This document shows, piece by piece, positions 10,270-14,265 of a stretch of DNA of 14,265 nucleotides. Made by a program: the position numbers and the translations under genes. The notes beneath the pieces are model-generated. The model saw only the letters and a list, made by a program, of their open reading frames with translations. It searched no databases and was not told where the DNA came from. Location of the stretch: NCBI GenBank assembly GCA_026770595.1, contig MU634221.1, positions 1 to 14,265 on the forward strand, written 5' to 3'. Position 1 is the first letter of the stretch; every line of letters begins with the position of its first letter. The stretch comes from Ochromonadaceae sp. CCMP2298. Its lineage: Eukaryota; Sar; Synurophyceae; Ochromonadales; Ochromonadaceae.

Positions 10270-11526
10270 TCAACCATGCCTTTTCAACATATTGCTACAC
10301 AACAATGCCACATTTTCCATCGCGAAATCGACTAAGACGAACTTCTCGTTCGGCGCGTCGGCCCTGGACTTCGAACCTTTCCCACGCGCACTGGCACTCT
10401 CCCCGTACCCGTTCGGCCTGTCCAGCTCGTTCTCCTTCCCCGCCCCAGGTGCACTCTGCACCCAAAAGAGCCCTTGGAAATGCTGGAAGCGGTTCTTGTA
10501 CTCCTTCTGCGCAGCCTTTTTCTCCGCCTTGTCCGTGAGCATGCTCATCAGCAAGTCGTAGTCGCTGGCACTGATGTCCAAAAACTTCTCAGCCAGTTCG
10601 GGCGCCACGATCAGCGCGGCTGTTTGGACGTTGTCGTCGAACTCGATGGCCACGTCGAAGACCGTCTTGGCGCTCCGCAGATCGCCGGCTGTTCGCACCG
10701 TCTTCAGCCGAATGACGCGATGTGCGAATCCGTGCAGTCGAATCGGATCCTGCTCACTTCCACTCGTGTCCAAATCGCTCAGATAGCTGAGGCAAGCAGC
10801 GCCCATGACACCTCTCCCCGTCCCCAGGCTATCCGCCTGGGCAGAGGCTGCGTCGAAGCCATCCTCAGCGTCCGGGCCGCCGTCCTGCTGGCCCGACAGC
10901 GCCTGCAGGTCTTCGGGCCTCAGGGGGGCGTCGTCCGCCGTGAATGACGCGTAGAAATCGAACTCCACACCCTGACTCTGCAGGGGGGGCATATTGGGAG
11001 CGCCTGACCTTGTGTTCTGTCGATTCGGTGGTCCAACGTCAGTGGGCCCGTCCACCTCCATCATGTGCGCGTCAGCAGGCGCCAAACCCCCTACATAAGC
11101 ACCCCCCGCTGGTTCAAAGGCACGCGGCACGTTCCGAGCGAGAGGCGCAGCTGCGGCTTGAGCTGTGGCTGGAAATGCGGCTTGCCTCGGAGCAGCAGGG
11201 ATAGGGGCTGAGGGTAGGAGAACCGGAACCCGCGTCGGGGCGGGGGCGGGGGCAGGGGCAGGGGCAGGGGCAGGGGTCGCGTAGGGCGCGGCTTGCGCAG
11301 TGTGTCGCTGCGCGATAGGAGGGGGGGGCACTGCGGCGGCACCGGGTGCTATGCCTCTCACCTCAGCGGGCATCGCAGGGTTCGCGGCAGCCACCTCCTC
11401 CCCCTGCGTCGAGCACAGCGCTTCTAGGCGAGCCACACCCCCTCCCAGGAACTGCGCCGAGTTTCCCTGCAGCAGCAGCGTGCTGCGCCTCACAGTGACG
11501 TTCTGCACCGCCACCTTGGAGAGCGT

Positions 11527-11564
<38 letters not shown>

Positions 11565-12868
11565 ATTGGACGCGGTGAGGGGATGGGGGTAGAAGCAGCG
11601 ACACTAAGGGCTTACCTTGGAGCCTGCGAAGAAGGACGCTAAGCCCACCGCACGCCCGCCGCCAGCAGCCAGCTCCCTCTGTGTGAACTGGTAGGCGGAG
11701 AGCAGCACGCCGTCCAGGTCTAGGGCAGTTATCTACAGGGGGGAGGGGGGGGCGGGGTTAGAAGTCTCTCGCTGTCTCTCGACTGTCTCCTTCTCTCTCT
11801 CCCACCTGCTTTCTCGCTTACCCCTCACCTCTGTGTCTCTCTCTGTCTCTCTATCGCCTCGCCCCTCCCACCCCACCCCAATCTCATTCTCTATTGCGCA
11901 TCTGCTCTCTCCCTCCTCCCCTCTACCTCTCCTTCTATCTCTCTCCCCCTCTCCTCCTCTCTCTCCTCCTCCCCTCTCTCTCCCTCCCCTCTCTCTCCCT
12001 TTCTTTCTCCCTCTCCCCCACTCTCTAGGGTCGGTGCCCAGTCCCGGTCTCCCCCTGCTCATCAGCTCACCTGCGAGACCCCGTCGGTCATAAAGACCTT
12101 CAGCAAGTGCTTGCCGGCCCCCACGAAGTTGGTCGGGGGGCCCTCCTCCTCTCCCTCCTGCTGCTGCTGCTGCTGGAGGAGCTGCTGCGTCTTGGCTGCA
12201 GCAGAGGCCCCCACGTCCACCACCTCGTCGATCTGTTGTGTCAAAATGCATAGACATAGACATAGATATAGACACAGACACAGACATGGATACGGATACG
12301 TCAGAGGGTGCGGCAATAGCGGCAAGGCAGACTGACCCCTACTAGACTGCTAGACTGCTCGTCTACTGGGCCTGTGGACTGACCTGCAGTATCCGAGGAC
12401 GCTCGCAGAATATGCGCACATTGTGCCTGTGCTGCTCGACAGAGAGGGGGGAACACAGGTGAGCATCGTTGTTAAGTAGCATAGGCAGGATTTGCGCACC
12501 TCGTTCTCGCTCGGCAGTAGGTCGGATGTTTCGCAGCAGTGGTAGAGATCCGCGTGCAGGAAGAGGTCCAACACGTGCTCCTTCGCTGCTTGAGCACTGC
12601 CCGCGCGTCCGCTGCTGGCGAGGTAGGCAGTGCACTGCGAGAGCCACCGCTCCGACACTACCACCCCTTTCGCCCTGTAACAGCAATGCAGAAGAAGGTG
12701 AGAGCAGCAGTGCGAAAGAGGCGTGGAAGTGCTGTGCGCTCACCTGAGCTCCTCCTTCATCCGCTGCAACTGTGCAGACATGTGCTTGCGGCCTGAATCC
12801 GCCCGGGCATCCGCGATCCACGGCTTGGTGTGACGATGCACAGCCGTCTGAGTTGTGGAGGGAAGCAT
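10270..12868 (-). CDS. RMI1: RecQ-mediated genome instability protein 1 (RMI1)
   Basis: Six exons: 12868-12744, 12674-12500, 12434-12384, 12232-12071, 11732-11616 and 11514-10270. They join in frame to 624 residues, essentially the length of human RMI1. RMI1 is the OB-fold scaffold of the RecQ helicase/topoisomerase III dissolvasome, which resolves double Holliday junctions. Residues about 35-100 match the N-terminal helical domain (GVVVSERWLSQCTAYLASS; LDLFLHADLYHCCE). OB-fold 1 covers about 105-240: RILQIDEVVDVGASA, KHLLKVFMTDG, ITALDLDGVLLSAYQFT, VAVQNVTVRRSTLLLQGN, then FLGGGVARLEAL. A Pro/Ala-rich linker follows. Residues about 465-624 (LHGFAHRVIRLKTV; TVFDVAIEFDDNVQTAALIV) look like the C-terminal OB-fold that binds RMI2. 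An in-frame TGA lies upstream of the ATG at 12880-12878. Exon 3 could start three bases later (CAG|CAC). Confidence 0.87.
11236..11277 (-). repeat. Hexanucleotide repeat encoding Ala-Pro dipeptides in RMI1; G-rich on the plus strand
   Basis: On the plus strand seven runs of four or five G are separated by C or CA. The minus-strand reading is an alternating Pro-Ala run at residues about 291-306, in the linker between the two OB-folds. The G-rich strand is the transcription template strand and fits a strong G-quadruplex pattern. Confidence 0.85.
11515..11615 (-). other. RMI1 intron 5 (101 nt)
   Basis: The donor GTAAGC follows TCC AAG and the acceptor ends CTCTCCAAG before GTG GCG. Both ends are in phase 0. 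The sense strand holds an 18-unit CT repeat that doubles as a very long polypyrimidine tract. The acceptor AAG is not the common CAG/TAG form, so this is the least typical junction of the gene. The protein match to OB-fold 1 continues across it. Confidence 0.75.
11528..11563 (+). repeat. (AG)18 dinucleotide repeat, (CT)18 on the sense strand of RMI1
   Basis: A pure 36-base AG repeat lies inside RMI1 intron 5, just upstream of its acceptor in the direction of transcription. It is complementary in composition to the CT-rich tract in intron 4. Confidence 0.95.
11733..12070 (-). other. RMI1 intron 4 (338 nt) with a long polypurine tract
   Basis: The donor GTGAGC follows GTC TCG CAG and the acceptor is CCCTGTAG before ATA ACT; both ends are in phase 0. 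Bases about 11764-12026 are almost all C and T on the plus strand, so the transcript is GA-rich for about 260 bases. This is the reverse of the usual pyrimidine-rich intron 3' end. Only the few bases next to the acceptor are pyrimidine-rich. Confidence 0.82.
11764..12026 (+). repeat. Long homopyrimidine/homopurine tract (CT, CTC, CCCT units)
   Basis: Irregular CT, CTCC and CTCTCCC units give a roughly 260-base, strongly pyrimidine-biased plus strand with few interruptions. It includes several mirror-like segments. Tracts of this kind can adopt triplex (H-DNA) structure. Confidence 0.85.
12126..12180 (-). repeat. CAG repeat and Glu codons encoding a Gln/Glu-rich loop in RMI1
   Basis: Sense-strand CAG units encode six consecutive Gln, then EGEEEGPP, at about residues 137-150 in exon 4. 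In other RMI1 proteins this is where OB-fold 1 carries a long insertion between its first strands. Confidence 0.75.
12233..12383 (-). other. RMI1 intron 3 (151 nt) with hexanucleotide repeat
   Basis: The donor GTCAGT follows ATA CTG CAG and the acceptor is TTGACACAACAG before ATC GAC; both ends are in phase 0. The 3' half is occupied by a degenerate period-6 repeat. Confidence 0.83.
12249..12300 (+). repeat. Degenerate hexanucleotide repeat (CATAGA / CACAGA / TACGGA)
   Basis: About 8.7 units of six bases change gradually from CATAGA through TATAGA and CACAGA to CATGGA and TACGGA. It lies in RMI1 intron 3. The graded unit drift suggests an old array with local duplications. Confidence 0.85.
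12435..12499 (-). other. RMI1 intron 2 (65 nt)
   Basis: The donor is GTGCGC after GAG AAC GAG. The acceptor is CTCTCTGTCGAG before CAG CAC, or three bases later at CGAGCAG before CAC. Both choices keep the frame and differ by one Gln. Confidence 0.75.
12675..12743 (-). other. RMI1 intron 1 (69 nt)
   Basis: The donor GTGAGC follows GAG CTC AG and the acceptor is TTGCTGTTACAG before GGCGAAAGG. The split codon AG|G gives Arg. The joined product reads KEELRAKGVVVSERWL across the junction, continuous with the RMI1 N-terminal domain. Confidence 0.85.
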
Positions 12869-13130
12869 CGTTAAGCTTCAGCAGGCTGCTGTGCGAGGAC
12901 TCTCTCCATTCCGGAGACTTCGTTTGAGATGGCTCACTTGTTTGGATGTTTTCCCTTTGCGAGTAGCTGTAAAATTTTAATAGACCCACCTCGGTGCAAA
13001 GATTTTTTAGGCTCTTCAATTTCAAAATCCCCACTTTTTCGCCTCCCACCCCTTCCCATTCTTCTTCTTCTGAAGCTCGAGGCACAGACGTCTGTCCTCT
13101 AGACTTTCCATCGAGTCACCCTCTACCACC
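12869..13130. promoter_or_regulatory. Short divergent promoter region between RMI1 and the small plus-strand gene
   Basis: Only 262 bases separate the RMI1 start codon (minus) from the ATG at 13131 (plus). The region is less GC-rich than the genes. It contains an AATTTTAATAG stretch (about 12973), a CTTCTTCTTCT pyrimidine stretch (about 13062) and the perfect palindrome ACAGACGTCTGT at 13084-13095. No known promoter element can be assigned with certainty. Confidence 0.45.
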
Positions 13131-13550
13131 ATGAGCGTTTCCGCTGACAATCTCGGCGCAGAGACCGATGCGGTGTCGCGCCATGCGAAAGCTCCTCAGC
13201 CTGAATCTACATATACCAGGCCCCCCTCCGGTCCCCATTTGTACCACTACCACGGCTCCTATAGCGGATGCAGATTCAGATGCGAGTGTGGGTGCAGATG
13301 AGGAGGAGGAGGAGGAGGCAGAGGCAGAGCGAGGGAAAGCTGTGAAGGCCCGCGGCGGCGATCGCAACACTAAATCCTTCGACCCTCTGTCGACGGTCGT
13401 GCACCCCTCCATGCGAGTCGTCATAGACCCCAACTGCCTAACATCGACCGCCCCATCAAAACACGAATTCCAGAAGATTTCGCAAAGCGCCTGGTGCATC
13501 GAAAATGCCTGGCCAACTTTTATATAGGAAAAGCAACAAAAAGCGCCTAA
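13131..13550 (+). CDS. Small protein of unknown family; frame apparently broken at two C runs
   Basis: An ATG in excellent context (ACCACCATGA) at 13131 opens a frame reading MSVSADNLGAETDAVSRHAK that stops after 57 codons. A second frame (ATG 13168 to TAG 13527, 119 codons) carries the more protein-like middle: PIADADSDAS, an acidic Glu run, then SFDPLSTVVHPSMRVVIDP. From about 13431 the first frame is again open to TAA at 13550 and reads PNIDRPIKTRIPEDFAKR. Shifts at the six-C run 13221-13226 and the four-C run 13428-13431 would link all three parts into about 139 residues. I do not recognise the family. Alternatives are sequencing errors, a decayed copy, or the 119-codon frame being the real gene. 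Confidence 0.4.
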
Positions 13551-14265
13551 ATTGATTAAACAAATTATGCTAGAATTGTGGGAGCGGCCTCGCAAAGCTC
13601 AGCTACCGCTCTGCCAGAAAAATCAGCGTTTTGTGACTATACTGTTGTACTTCCAGAAAAATCGTATTTGGCGAATTCGCTTTTCGTATTATGAAGAATT
13701 TTGACGTATTCTATTCGTTATAGCGTATTTTGAACGCATTTTTGAATCAACCACATCGTTTTTTTTCTTCTCTCTTCGCGTTTGTTCCGGCTTTATGATT
13801 AATTATTATTATCGCTGTTTGTTTTGGTGATAGGTGATATTTTGAAAAGGCATCTCACGGATTTTGCCGATGCTTTAGATTGAAAAGTACGATACATTAG
13901 ATCGGCTTTCCCGTACCATGAATGAATTGTAGTACAATCTTACTATTAATGAAGAAAAAGGTGACTAGCACATAGCCTGTCTGCTCCCACACTGGCTAAT
14001 CTTTGATTCGCCGACTTCTAATGATAACATTGATCGATTCACGCAATTACGATGCCATTTTAGTAGATTAATGCGATGCTTGTGAATTCAGTACACTTAT
14101 TATTGTGAGACTGGTTGTAGCCAGGTCCGGTTCATCGTGAATGCGCTCACCTGCCGTGCGTTAACTTTGGCCAATCAATCCGCGAGCCTGGCAAGAGCGC
14201 CTAAGAAATGAGAGATCTTTTGCACAAAATTCGGTCGTCGCGACGAGAACTTCTTTCGAAGTCCT
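13551..14265. other. AT-rich non-coding region
   Basis: No open frame of interest, tRNA or mobile element is visible in this stretch, which is far more AT-rich than the genes. It holds two copies of CCAGAAAAATC (13614-13624 and 13653-13663), a cluster of CGTATT motifs at 13663-13729, the 10-bp palindrome GCGAATTCGC at 13671-13680, and the 12-bp palindrome TCGTCGCGACGA at 14235-14246 near the edge. It may be the downstream region of the small gene and the promoter of a gene beyond the window. Confidence 0.5.

Noticed and set aside
11733-12287. 184-codon minus-strand frame rich in Arg, Gly and Glu
   Set aside because: It reads through RMI1 intron 4 and its purine tract, in a frame different from the RMI1 exons.
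12363-13085. 240-codon minus-strand frame
   Set aside because: It crosses RMI1 exons 1-3, their introns and the promoter. Only its last residues (HRHNVRIFCERPRILQ) coincide with the real exon 3 frame.

Overview
The window is nuclear DNA from a GC-rich microbial eukaryote, most likely an alga or other free-living protist. The lineage cannot be named from this sequence. The evidence is short GT-AG spliceosomal introns (65 to 338 nt), long low-complexity protein insertions, and two proteins typical of eukaryotes (dymeclin and RMI1). There is no prokaryotic gene organisation, mobile element, CRISPR array, rRNA or tRNA that I can support.

Layout: (1) 1-624 is non-coding sequence downstream of the first gene. 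(2) 5951-625, minus strand, is a two-exon gene for a protein of about 1,734 residues. It has a charged helical N-terminal third and a very long disordered acidic/Ser/Gln/Tyr-rich C-terminal part; I do not recognise the family. (3) 5952-6529 is a divergent intergenic region holding a perfect 51-nt palindrome. (4) 6530-9991, plus strand, is a three-exon dymeclin (DYM) gene. (5) 9992-10269 is a short convergent 3' region. (6) 12868-10270, minus strand, is a six-exon RMI1 gene; the spliced product is 624 residues with the N-terminal helical domain, OB-fold 1 and a probable C-terminal OB-fold 2. (7) 12869-13130 is a short divergent promoter region. (8) 13131-13550, plus strand, is a small unrecognised gene whose reading frame seems to shift twice at C runs. 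(9) 13551-14265 is AT-rich non-coding sequence with a spaced CGTATT motif.

The genes do not form an obvious pathway. Dymeclin belongs to Golgi organisation and trafficking, and RMI1 to the RecQ helicase/topoisomerase III (BTR or STR) dissolvasome. They alternate in strand (minus, plus, minus, plus), giving two divergent promoter regions and one convergent 3' region.

The most unusual features are structural. They are the 51-nt palindrome upstream of DYM, period-6 simple repeats in exons, introns and flanks, complementary GA-rich and CU-rich intron tracts around RMI1 exon 5, and a polyQ/acidic stretch where RMI1 normally carries its topoisomerase-contacting OB-fold loop. I found no clear new multi-gene system.
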